Notes under the pieces: model-generated
What the model saw: the letters and a program-made list of their open reading frames with translations, nothing else
Told to the model about the DNA's origin: nothing
Databases searched by the model: none
Part shown: positions 12,546-21,972 of the stretch, one piece after another
Position numbering within the stretch: the stretch's first letter is position 1
How the letters are laid out: every line of letters starts with the position of its first letter
Source: Arachnomyces sp. PD_36
Lineage: Eukaryota; Ascomycota; Eurotiomycetes; Onygenales; Arachnomycetaceae
NCBI GenBank assembly: GCA_032988195.1
Contig: JANTQE010000018.1
Location: forward strand, 318,184 to 382,183
Length of the DNA stretch: 64,000 nucleotides
Direction of reading: 5' to 3'
Made by a program: the position numbers and the translations under genes

Positions 12546-12781
12546 ATAATACCCCCTCAACAAGCAACTGATAATTGGCAACCACTGGCTTTCTCAAACT
12601 CTTCCAGCATAACCCCGTGAAAGAGTCAGCGATGGATACTAGTTGCCCGATTTATCACCTAATTCTAGCTTTCAAGTTACGAAGGGGACGTTTCTTATTA
12701 CTCTACTTCATAGCGATGGGAGGCTGTTTCATAGACTTGAATGCGATCTAATCTAAATGTCATCCCTTATCAATAGATTAT

Positions 12782-13747
12782 CTATAACTCCACCACTATT
12801 GGTGAATTCATCAACTCGTTCCCACTTCCTCCAACAACAGCTGCATTCACAAATGTAGTCACCTCTCGTCTCCCACCCAGCTTGAACAGATGCCTCAGTT
12901 TAGCAACTAAAACCCCTATAGCCATCCCCCCAACAACCTCCCAACCCGCCCACTGGTTCATAACCATCTCATAGCCCCTCCGAACCCAATCAAGTACCAC
13001 ATCTTCACGCCCGTAGGAAACATGAATATGTCCGAAGACTACTAAGCGCGGTCTGACACGGGCAATTTCGTGAGCCAGATAGGGGCAGCCGGCAGAGTGG
13101 AAATCGCGCTGGTCAAGGTGCAGGCGTGGAGGGCCGTGGGCTATGACAATATCAGTATTGTGGGGGATATTATTTGCCCAGATATTCTGGTCTCGAGGGT
13201 ACTGGAAGGCAGAGACGCCATATTGAGGTGTCTGCGGGCTTCCATAGATTGTCATAGTTCGCGTGTCGTTGGATTCTCTATCTTGGGCGGTAGCAGTGGC
13301 GGCAGCGACGTTCAAAGTAATAGAAGAATCACGCAGATAATGGAGATCTCCCCACTCCAAATCCTGCATAGTCCTACTATCGCGGTATTTCCGCTCTGGG
13401 TACTTTTCTAAGAATGCATCGTCGAGTAAGACGTCATGGTTCCCCGCGACAACAACCTTATTAGGATGCGGTTGCCGCGATAACCATGCCAGTTGCTCCT
13501 GGAGCTCGTCGAAGGAGCCATTTTCAGTCAAGTCGCCAGCGTGGATCAAGATTTCGCCGAATGGGAGGTCAGGTTGGGTGTTGTGGGTGTCTGAGATGCA
13601 GACGATGCGGATGGGAGGCGGTGATGGTGGAGGGGGTGGTGGTAGAGAGGATGAAGAGTGAAGTGGGTGAAGATGGAGGAGAGTCGTTGCCGCCTGTCGA
13701 AGGCGACGACCTGGGATATTGATCACTCGTGGTTGCTCTCTATTCAT
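12782..13747 (-). CDS. Calcineurin-like metallophosphoesterase
   Basis: A single exon of 321 residues. The start is the first in-frame ATG (13745-13747); the six codons upstream contain no ATG. The complete metal-binding set of the family is present in order: D-x-H (CISDTHN), G-D (HAGDLTENGS), G-N-H-D (VAGNHDVL), H-G (IAHGPP) and G-H-x-H (FGHIHVSYG). This is the pattern of the small MPPED/239AB-like group, which hydrolyses phosphomonoesters or phosphodiesters at a two-metal centre. The true substrate is unknown. A proline-rich insert and a Leu/His stretch precede the domain. Near the C-terminus a hydrophobic segment (WEVVGGMAIGVLVAKL) could contact a membrane. It is convergent with the protease remnant, 236 bases away. 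Confidence 0.88.
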   Translation of the reverse strand: MNREQPRVINIPGRRLRQAATTLLHLHPLHSSSSLPPPPPPSPPPIRIVCISDTHNTQPDLPFGEILIHAGDLTENGSFDELQEQLAWLSRQPHPNKVVVAGNHDVLLDDAFLEKYPERKYRDSRTMQDLEWGDLHYLRDSSITLNVAAATATAQDRESNDTRTMTIYGSPQTPQYGVSAFQYPRDQNIWANNIPHNTDIVIAHGPPRLHLDQRDFHSAGCPYLAHEIARVRPRLVVFGHIHVSYGREDVVLDWVRRGYEMVMNQWAGWEVVGGMAIGVLVAKLRHLFKLGGRREVTTFVNAAVVGGSGNELMNSPIVVEL

Positions 13748-14466
13748 GGATGATGTGTCTATCAATTATGGCAAGTGTAGAGGTGAACTGGGGACGCGTG
13801 ATCACATTATTAGGAGTCAGGCAAGTCGCTGAAAAAGGAAAAAATGAAGCTATACAGAAGGAAAATAAGACACTTGTAAAAAGGGAAGTATGATGAGCTA
13901 CAAGTGGAAGGATAGACGTGGATGTGTTGATACTAGTTGGAACAGAAAGGGGGGATGGATTGTGTTCTCGCTTGGAAGGTCATGCTCTTCCTCTTCCTGC
14001 TCCTCTTCTTCCTCCCACCTCGCCATTTCCCTCTTCTTACAACTTCACTTCACGTAAAGCAATAACTACTTATACGAAGCTTTGGACACAAAAAGGATGA
14101 CACCAGTGATGGTAGATTTTCTAAATCCAACAGTCTCCTAGGCTCTCATATCATAGATTCAAAACCAAAGGTATGGACAATATCAAGAACGCCTGAAAAA
14201 AAGATATCAAGAAAACTTGGACGATGCCAGGGCGTGCTATAATGCGTGCCTTCCCCCCGAGAAATCCCAATCACTCAGGCGATGGAAGAGGAATTGGAAG
14301 CCTTTAGATTCCGGTACATCCAACTCAATACGGGGGCTCAGACTGAGTGAAGACTATCAGGTATGTACACGGGCATCTTTACGCCTTTGTACACACGCGA
14401 ACGGAAGACGAACACGGAACTGTCCATCAAACCTTCTCACCCCGAAACGAGTCGCATGCACAACCC
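13748..14466. other. Intergenic region between two minus-strand genes
   Basis: 719 bases holding the promoter of the phosphoesterase gene and the 3' flank of the cytidine deaminase gene. It has a CT-rich tract near 13980-14040 (+ strand). I see no further gene. Confidence 0.5.
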
Positions 14467-15250
14467 TTATTTCTCTTCGGGGGGTGGCAAGTCGTCGGGC
14501 CCGAAAGCGAGAGGAATGAGCTGGTTTTGAGGTTATTAGTTAATATGAACTGGGTTGTTTAAGCTGGAGACGGGCCGTGGACATTACCATACCTCACCGA
14601 TAGTGAACATCCGGTAGTTATTGCTCTCATCGTACATATAGACTGGCATTGACGGCCGGCAGAATTCGCGCATGCTAGGTTCCCGAGTTAGAGTATACCC
14701 TTCAAATCAACATATATATCATCTCCTCTCTTCCTTGGTGATAGAACAATCCAGGAAAACTTGGAACATACAACTGTCGGCACATGCCGCAGGGCGAGGC
14801 TCCTGGTGTGATATCAGTCGCAACGGCGACAGCCTTGAAGTTCCTGTGCCCTGATGTCTGTTTTAAAATCGTTAATACCGGGTATCAAATTCAATGAAAA
14901 AACAATAGATAGCTAGAGAGGATAAAAAAGGTTGTATAAATATGAATAGTATTCATACAATTGCCTTTGCAAACGCGCACCGCTCAGCGCATGTTCCGAC
15001 GGGATAGCTGACGTTCTCCACGTTTGCGCCGCTGATGTACTCCCCTTCCTCGGTGAGGACGCAGGCTCCAACACGGAACTTGGAGTACGGGCCTAGGTAG
15101 TAGAAGAAAATAGGTTCATGGTCAGATCCTGCAATGTTTGTTTTGAACTGGAGTATCCGATGAGATCTCACAGTATGCGGTAGCTTTGGCTGCGATAGCA
15201 TTGGTTGAGAGCGTGCTAAGCTCCGCGTCGGTGATGGTGAACGCTGGCAT
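14467..15250 (-). CDS. CDD1: Cytidine deaminase, five exons
   Basis: Exons in transcript order are 15172-15250, 14959-15092, 14772-14857, 14593-14674 and 14467-14520, joining to 144 residues, the usual size of the homotetrameric enzyme. It converts cytidine and deoxycytidine to uridine and deoxyuridine in pyrimidine salvage. Conserved parts are C-P-Y-S-K-F-R-V-G-A (from residue 27), the substrate loop G-A-N-V-E-N (48-53), T-C-A-E (Cys61 as zinc ligand, Glu63 as proton shuttle) and P-C-G-M-C-R-Q (zinc ligands Cys94 and Cys97). The end L-I-P-L-A-F-G-P-D-D-L is typical. Donors are GTGAGA, GTATGA, GTATGT and GTATGG. The coding exons are small, so only the second is visible as a long open frame. 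All zinc and catalytic residues are intact. Confidence 0.93.
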
Positions 15251-15955
15251 GGTGGTGGTTTTTAAAGGAATGGATTATCTTCAAGACTCGAAGCTTTGTA
15301 TATTCCGAGATTGTAAGGATAGACACCGAAGACTATGTAGTTGCAGGCGAGGGGTGTTTACATATACCTCTCGCCCCGCTACTACGTAAGTCCCGTGAGT
15401 TGAAGTTCCTGGGGTAAAACCCCCCAAAGCGGGACCAGCAAAAAAAAAAGATCGAAAATGACGGACCTGGCCGGGGTTTGAGATAGCCGATTTGTACGAA
15501 GGAGCGACATACGAATGAGACATCGGCGTCACCGGCGGTTTCGAGAAGCTCGCCGATCTCAGAACATGCGCACTTGCTGCAGCGCATTTGAAATAAAAAA
15601 GCTTGATCTTTTTGATCGACGCAGGAGTGGGAATCCTGGTCGAGTATGGATGAAGAGTCATCAGTTCTATGTATTAACAAGTCTGATATGATTCTGTACA
15701 TTGTCTCCCAGCCTCTATAAATTCTATACGCCGGTTTTGTGTGTATGTGCCCATCTATGCAAAACTTCTGCCCCCAAAAAAGACGTCCGAAACAAAAAAG
15801 AAAAGAGAAGGGCCGCGATGGGATGCCGAATGTGCCTCTCACCCGAATCTATAAACAGCATATGCAGAAACGTGGCTAACGTGAAGCTAGTGAGAGTGAC
15901 AAATATCAAAATGTGAGTGGGGCGAATATAGACGTCGTTGCTGCAAAAGAATTTG
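15251..15955. other. Intergenic region, cytidine deaminase promoter side
   Basis: 705 bases between the deaminase start and the stop of the carrier gene. Short overlapping ORFs on both strands show no family resemblance. I see nothing else. Confidence 0.5.
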
Positions 15956-17041
15956 TCATCCAAGATAATAGCGTAATCCTTCGTATATCGAAAATATAAA
16001 GGCTGAGCTGGGAGCGGAGCGACCAACGGTGATGCCACACCCACGGTACATCCCTTGTATTCCCTGTTGCTTCCAAAGCGCTCTCCCAACGGTCCAGAAG
16101 GTTCGCCGGCCCGATTCAGTTTTCGAAAGCGAGATATCTTCGGTCTGCATACGTGATTTGATGGTGTCGGCTGGGTAGAACATGAAGTTGTAACTCACGC
16201 CTGCTGTGGCGCCGGCGATCATCTGTTGGTATATCGGAAGGGAAGCTTGTTCGCCTTCCTTGGGGCGGGAATATTTCCGGAATAATGAGGATATCCCCTC
16301 GTAACCGCCAAACCAGGCAGCAGATCCACCAGTTTCACGTATCAGTGTCCCCATCTGCCCACGCCAGAAACCGAGCACGCCTGAGTGACGGAAGACTGAT
16401 GCGATTATACTCAGAGGACCGGGACCCCTCTGTCCAGCCGAGACTGGTACTTGCATCTTGCACTTCACCAGTTCGATGGGAGTGAGCAAGAGCGAAGTGA
16501 AAGCGCCTGACGCCGCACCACATATGAGTAGAGCCGAAAACGGTAATGTAGTCGTCGCCGGGAAGAAGGTAGCCTGAAGTATGTCTTGCGTGAGACGGTA
16601 ACTGAAGAACAAGCTGCCGGTTTCTACAGCAGCACCCGCAAGGGGCGCACTGATTCCGCGGTATAGTCCTCGGATGCCATCTGCCCGAAACGATTGCTGG
16701 AAACAATCCAATGGCCCGGTGTATCGGAGAGGTACGGTGTCTGGTTGGGACTGAAGGCGAACCTTGACAGTGTCGAAAGGATATTCAATGAACTTGCCTG
16801 CTATACCAGCAACCTGTAATGGATCTGTTAGGGACCGATGACAAATAGACAGTTTGGCGGTGAGGAGCGCGAAGCAGGATTATTTCTCGAAGATCAAACA
16901 AAGGGCACTCACAGATCCATAGACAATATCCTTAAACGCCTCCACTCCATGATTCTGAGCGTGTGTCGGTAGGTCTGGTATTTCAACCGCCATATCATTG
17001 CTTATTGGTACCGCGATTTTTGAGCCGGATGGAGACTCCAT
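15956..17041 (-). CDS. ORT1: Mitochondrial ornithine carrier (ORT1/ARG11/arg-13 type)
   Basis: Exons are 16913-17041 and 15956-16813, joined in phase 0 (GGATCT|GTGAGT, acceptor TTACAG), giving 328 residues. Three tandem mitochondrial-carrier repeats are visible through their P-x-[DE]-x-x-[KR] signatures: YPFDTVKVR, TPIELVKCK and YPADTIKSR. Each is followed by a G-x-x-G-x-Y/W-R-G helix motif (GIRGLYRG, GVLGFWRG, GIQGMYRG). The family sits in the inner mitochondrial membrane and exchanges ornithine made in the matrix for cytosolic substrates, supplying arginine synthesis. The short N-terminus before the first repeat (VYGSVAGIAGK) and the R-E-T-x-G-S-A-x-W segment fit fungal ORT1 best. A different basic amino acid carrier of the same subfamily is the main alternative. 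Confidence 0.85.
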
Positions 17042-17641
17042 CGAGGTATGGGATTGAATCGCGTAAGGACAGGTTATACGTCCGCTTTTAGTCCTTCTCT
17101 AGAGCGTATGCTCAGGCAGGGAGAGGAAGAGAGTTGGTTCGATTCCTGCTATCGAGAGCACATAGTATGGGCGGGGTGTGTCAATTTCGGTCTTGAACAA
17201 AGGATGTGGGCGGTGAAGGAGGAGGCGTAATCGCTTAAAAATTACTGTATCCGTACAGTCTCCGTCTTCGTGAGAAGGCGGGAGCCGCAGGCCGGCGCAT
17301 CCAGCACGAAAAAGGTGAATGTTTCGAACCCAAGATTGCCTGGAAAAGATGTTGATAATTGTCAGCTCTTCAAGCTTGAACGATTTGCTTCTTGAGTCGA
17401 AAAAAGGAAATTTCATGGTTTCTCCGAGATCCGGTTATCTGATCCGAAGATAATGAGATCAAGATAATCTATAGTCACGTGGCCGCACTTCATCTCTCTC
17501 CACCACTTTTTTTGAAGCTGCGAAAAGGTCAATTACAGAAGAATACGGTGATCGAGACGCATAAGGAGCACTAAACCGCCCTCGCACACCATATAACGAG
17601 AGTCACGATTGTTACGACTTATTAGATTATATTATCTCATC
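17042..17641. other. Divergent promoter region between ORT1 and CGR1
   Basis: 600 bases separating two genes that point away from each other, so it must hold both promoters. A GGTTCGATTCC string near 17135 resembles a tRNA T-loop but has no pairing stem. I see no gene. Confidence 0.5.
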
Positions 17642-18120
17642 ATGTCTTCAACTACAGCTGAAGCGACATCAGACCCTTCGTCAACGAAGACAGTGACGGG
17701 GATGCGGAAAAATGGTTTACCAACCCCCACCCCTTAGCGCTACATAGAATAAACCATTCTAATGGAATCGTTGATAGGCAAGAACTGGCATGCGACAAAA
17801 GCCCCTTTCCGACCAACAAAGGGCCAGACCTCCTATGCGAAACGCCTCGAGGAGCGGAAGAGTATTGCTGCAGTAAAGGAGAGGGAAAAGGAGATGAAGG
17901 AGGAGAAAGAAGCTGCGAGACAAGTACGTGCGGCGGCGCATACTCTAAGCGTCAATTATTTGCTAACGGGTTGCGATAGCGCCATGTGCAAAATATTCGA
18001 GACCGGAGAGCAGCTAAGGCGGAGAAAGAGCGATATGCGAAAATGGCGGAGAAGATGCATCAAAAACGAGTCGATCGATTGAGGCGGAGAGAGAAGAGGA
18101 ATAAGCTGCTGAAGTCATGA
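17642..18120 (+). CDS. CGR1: rRNA-processing protein Cgr1
   Basis: Exons are 17642-17714, 17778-17923 and 17980-18120, giving 119 residues, close to the usual length. The product is very basic and mostly helical: G-M-R-K-N-G-K-N-W-H near residue 20, F-R-P-T-x-G-x-T-S-Y-x-K-R (FRPTKGQTSYAKR), a long Lys/Glu/Arg helix, and a C-terminal R-L-R-R-R-E-K-R-N-K-L-L-K-S tail, the conserved signature. In yeast Cgr1 is nucleolar and acts in processing of 60S pre-rRNA. Both joins restore the family sequence exactly (N-G-K-N-W, then A-R-Q-R-H-V-Q-N-I-R). Homology is firm and function is by transfer. Confidence 0.92.
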
Positions 18121-19176
18121 GGCAATATCATAACGAACTCGGCGTCGCGTCTCATCTGTAGATATGGGTGTTTGCTCCATCCGTTGTTTATTACGGGATA
18201 CACTCGGAGTTATTGGGTTTATGGCGAAGTCGGAGCCTTTGTGCGAAACAAAAGGGAATTCTGTTGCGAATATAGATTTGGTCTTAGCAAAGGATGCTAC
18301 CAATGGGCATAAACGAGGCTTCTCACCAAGTGGCTTACTTTCCGCGATTAGCCACGAACCGCCGTCACTGCGGTGGGCACCGGTGATCATTACTTTGATA
18401 GAAGCTGTGAAGCACTCCCCACTGTGCCTCCTATATGTTTCTTACCCTCGAGTCAAGGTCCGCGGAACCACACTTATGGCCTTGTTTACAAAACGTAAGG
18501 AGACTGGGTCGTTGTTTTCGGTGAAAAGAGTATGTGGATATGGATGGTGCCTTTGAATCACGGCTAGATGATTTACAACGCTTGACGGCATCTCTCTGGC
18601 GCCTTGTCTGTCTTCCATACCTGGCTGCTGAAACTCTTTTGAACCATTATTTGTACGAAATTGAAGGAGACCAGTTCGAGTATTTATTGTCCAACTCTTC
18701 AACCCCCTGGATATCCGTTCTTCTCTATTTCTGCTTCCTCTAATATTGTTTACTTAATGGGACATCTCTCAGCGTTCTAGAGGGGTTTCCTTCTCGTAGT
18801 CGCTGTAACGCGGCAGCCATGCCCAAAGGGAATGGAAGGAAAACCATATCATGTGATCTGACGTAGTTTATCGCGACAGCAAGCCATCAACATCGGCGAG
18901 CCAACAACAACATGCTGGACGAAAAGAGCTGGCCTCTATCTTTCGGAAACCGGCGCTTGTCCCTTCTTTTTCGACAATGCCGCTTATTTGCGTTGTAAGA
19001 GTCGGGTAATTAGTATATTACTACCTTGCGACGGAAAGTGCGCTGCACAGAACCGCGTAAACAGAAGCTGCTTTCGAGTCTGATCCCTCCTAGATAGACG
19101 AAGCATGGAATCATCAGTATCTTCAACAGGATACTTATCTTAGATTTTCAATCACAGGGTTTACATCGCAGCAACC
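18121..19176. other. Intergenic region
   Basis: 1.06 kb between two same-strand genes. A 69-codon frame starts at ATG 18534-18536 and a 130-codon one at ATG 18164-18166. Neither has recognisable homology or good splice neighbours, so I do not call them. Confidence 0.45.
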
Positions 19177-20640
19177 ATGGTTTCTCTCGACGTCCCATCC
19201 ACCACTGCTTCGGTCTCGTCCCGTGGTTCTCGCGGGCCTCGTGATCAGCTTGACGGTCACTACTCTTCTGTTCCCGCCAGTCCAGAGTCCCGCCATAATA
19301 GCGACAGCAACAACCATAGTCACACAGCAAGCAGAAGGTCCTCCCATACACATAATCATCACCACCTTCACTCTCACCTAACCCACCACCACAACCGACA
19401 CGGGAATGAAGATCCGAGGCTGTCGCCCCGAACCTCCCCTGTGCCGCAGTACCCTGACCAACAGCGACGGCGACGACTTCTTCAACAACTCGAACTCGAT
19501 GCCTATCCCGAACCGACGAGACCGAAACACCGACGGAAGAGTCACCATAAAAGTCGTGAAGGGCATTTTCCTCGATCAAAGAAACAACTAGCGATACCGG
19601 GTGGTACAATGAATTTAATACCTACAAGATCTTCGGAAAGGGAAAAAGAAAAAGAGCGAGATGGAAGTAATGGTTTTCTCAAGCCTCAGGCTACTCAGAC
19701 AAGTGCTGCAGGATCAGAGGGGAGGTCCGAAGGGTTTGGGGCTGCATACACTGGGAGTAGGAAGGGAAGCCTAGCGAGTGAGGGGTTTCGGAAAGCGAGT
19801 GTCACGATGGAAGATATGGAGGCAGAAAAGCTCAAGCGGAAAAAAGGAGAAGAGTAAGCCAGTTTTCCACGGCTCTAGAGGACCCTGGGGACGGTCACTA
19901 ATTTATTGAATTTTAGATATCTTCGTTCCTCTCTCTCTTCCATCGCCACCCTCTCCACAGAGATCACCCGCCGCCTCGACTACACTTACTACAACCTCCT
20001 TGAGAAACTCGCTTCCTTACAGTCGACTGTCACGTCCTTCCAGGAACTTTCTGATCTCACTACTCGGCTGGAGGCAGATTTTGAAAATGAAGCTTCCCAG
20101 CTTGACAAGGACAGCCGCAGACAGATCGACGAATTGAAGGGGACGGATGCCCATCTCAAACGAATAGAAGCTCTGGAATCAAGAATGACAGCTGGCAGGG
20201 AGAAGGTGGAGAAACTGGAGAAGCGTCTACAGGTCGTTAGAGAAAAGATCGATGGGTGGGAGCGCAGGGAAGGGGAGTGGCAGGCACGGGTCAGCCGTCG
20301 ACTACGTATCCTCTGGGCAGTGATGGGGACTCTGTTCATTGTATCCCTGGCTGCGTCTATCGCTCAGAGATGGCCGTCTACCAGCCCACTTGAACCTGAG
20401 GCGAGTACAAGGGTGGAGAAGTTCACCAATGAGTCGTTGGAGTTCCTGGGTGCAGATAAGGTTGAGCTGCCACATCCAAAGGCCAGTGGCCAAGAGCAGA
20501 GCATATCAGTTGATGTTCACGGAAGCCGTGAGAGGGAAGCCGATAATGTTGGTCGTTCTATGAAGGATACTGATGGAGAGGAACCCGAAGCTCTACCGAA
20601 AGTTGAGGATCCTCTTGTTCGAGTTCTCGATGAGCTTTAA
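19177..20640 (+). CDS. His-rich coiled-coil protein with one membrane segment, function unknown
   Basis: Exons are 19177-19853 and 19917-20640, giving 466 residues; the 63-base intron splits a Glu codon. The N-terminal half is disordered and Ser/Arg-rich, with a marked His cluster at about residues 55-75 (HTHNHHHLHSHLTHHHNRH). After the intron comes a helical region (YLRSSLSSIATLSTEITRRL, then tyrosines D-Y-T-Y-Y). A heptad-like coiled coil rich in Glu/Lys/Arg spans about 285-345, followed by one hydrophobic helix (ILWAVMGTLFIVSLAASIA, about 357-376) and a 90-residue acidic tail. This suggests a single-pass membrane protein with a cytosolic coiled coil. I do not recognise a named family. The start ATG has a good context (ACCATGG). 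Confidence 0.78.
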
Positions 20641-20951
20641 TGAATCCGACGGCTACGCTATCTCATACCCCGAACAAGAAGCTCTTTCGCATCGATACCG
20701 TGCGCAACACCCTATGATACCCAAGTATAAGCGAACCCTGTTCTGTGAGTTTTGGAGTTGTTGCTTTTTTGTGTTTATTCTTTCCAGCGTAGATATTGAA
20801 CTTGTGTATACTTAACGAACTCATAATAGACATAGAGAATCCATTGTCGTTTATTGATGCCATCGCGGATATAAATCTCATGGAGAAACCCATCCTTATG
20901 TACTTAGCTGAACAAAAGAAACAGAAAACAGAAGAAGCAAAAGAAAATCCC
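20641..20951. other. Short convergent intergenic region
   Basis: 311 bases between two converging stop codons, so it holds both 3' UTRs. I see nothing else. Confidence 0.5.
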
Positions 20952-21972
20952 CTAAGCCCCAGCCGCGGCCCCAGATTTCTTCTTCTTATCCTCCACCATC
21001 TCAATATTATCCTCCGGAATCTCCTTCCCATACGTATCCACCAACCAATCATACAAATCATCACTCACATCCCCCTGAACCGTAATCTCATCTCCCGGCC
21101 CCCCACTCGACGCCGCAACCGCCGACTTCGTCACCGAACTCCCCGTCGCAAACTTCTTCCCAAGCTCCTTCGCGATCTTCTTATTATCCAACCCGTGCGG
21201 CTCTAGACCGGAGAGCACAGTCACGTATTTCCTCTTGTTCCGCTCCACGCGCTTGATTATTATCTTGGCGGCGGCTTTTCGCTCTTGGTCGCGGGTTGCG
21301 GCTGCGGCGGCTTTGGCTTCCTTTTTGGCGGCGTCTTTGGCGGCTCGTTCGCGGGCGGAGACGGAGAGGGTGGAGAGGTTGGCATTTAGGGCTTCTGTTT
21401 GGATTTGTAATTTTCCGGTTAGTATTCGGTAAAACCCCGAGAGGTGGAAGTAGCATGGAGGCTCGCTCCATGCACGTACCATCGGAATATAACCGTTCGT
21501 GCATATCGGGGTGTTTGTCTTTTAGCCATTCTTCGCATTTCTTTGCTGTTCCGCCGAATTCACAGTACTAGAGTTTTTCGGTGGCCATTCTTGATTTTAG
21601 CACCCGTTCCACTAGTATATATCTTCTTCATCATCGCTTCCCTATTGCGCGCTCCCAGTTCTTCTCTCCCCATGCTCTTCGGGTGTTTTAAAAAGGGGTA
21701 TGGAGTATATTTGTTTGTATATCGCGGGGAAGTTTTCAACGACGCACGGAGTTCATTTCGGGTTCTATTCGCTCTGACAATGGATTCAGCATACCTCAGG
21801 AGGGAAAGAGCAGACTTCACATATACCAAGTTAGCTATAAGTCCTCGAATATATATTGTTGCGGGCAGTGAGGGGTATTTTGATGCTTTTGCGCGGGGCA
21901 TGGGGGGGGAGCTTAGATACCTCCGCAATACACGATATGCCGAGCCTGTGGCTCGTGGGTCTCTTCTGACAT
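20952..21972 (-). CDS. TMA22: Tma22, density-regulated protein (DENR) homologue, four exons
   Basis: Exons in transcript order are 21921-21972, 21795-21814, 21480-21567 and 20952-21394, giving 200 residues, the family length. Exon 2 is only 20 bases; it completes Y-C-G-V-C-S-F-P-P-E, and exon 3 continues Y-C-E-F-G-G-T, the conserved N-terminal Cys-rich region. A Lys/Ala-rich linker leads to a C-terminal SUI1 domain (I-I-I-K-R-V-E-R-N-K-R-K-Y-V-T-V-L-S-G-L, then K-K-I-A-K-E-L-G-K-K-F and a D-E-I-T-V-Q-G-D strand). With its partner Tma20 (MCT-1) the yeast protein removes deacylated tRNA from 40S subunits after termination. All joins keep frame. The long third exon is the only part obvious as an open frame. 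Confidence 0.92.

Noticed and set aside
17132..17142. tRNA T-loop-like string GGTTCGATTCC
   Set aside because: The flanking five-base stem does not pair and no D-arm, anticodon arm or acceptor stem fits.
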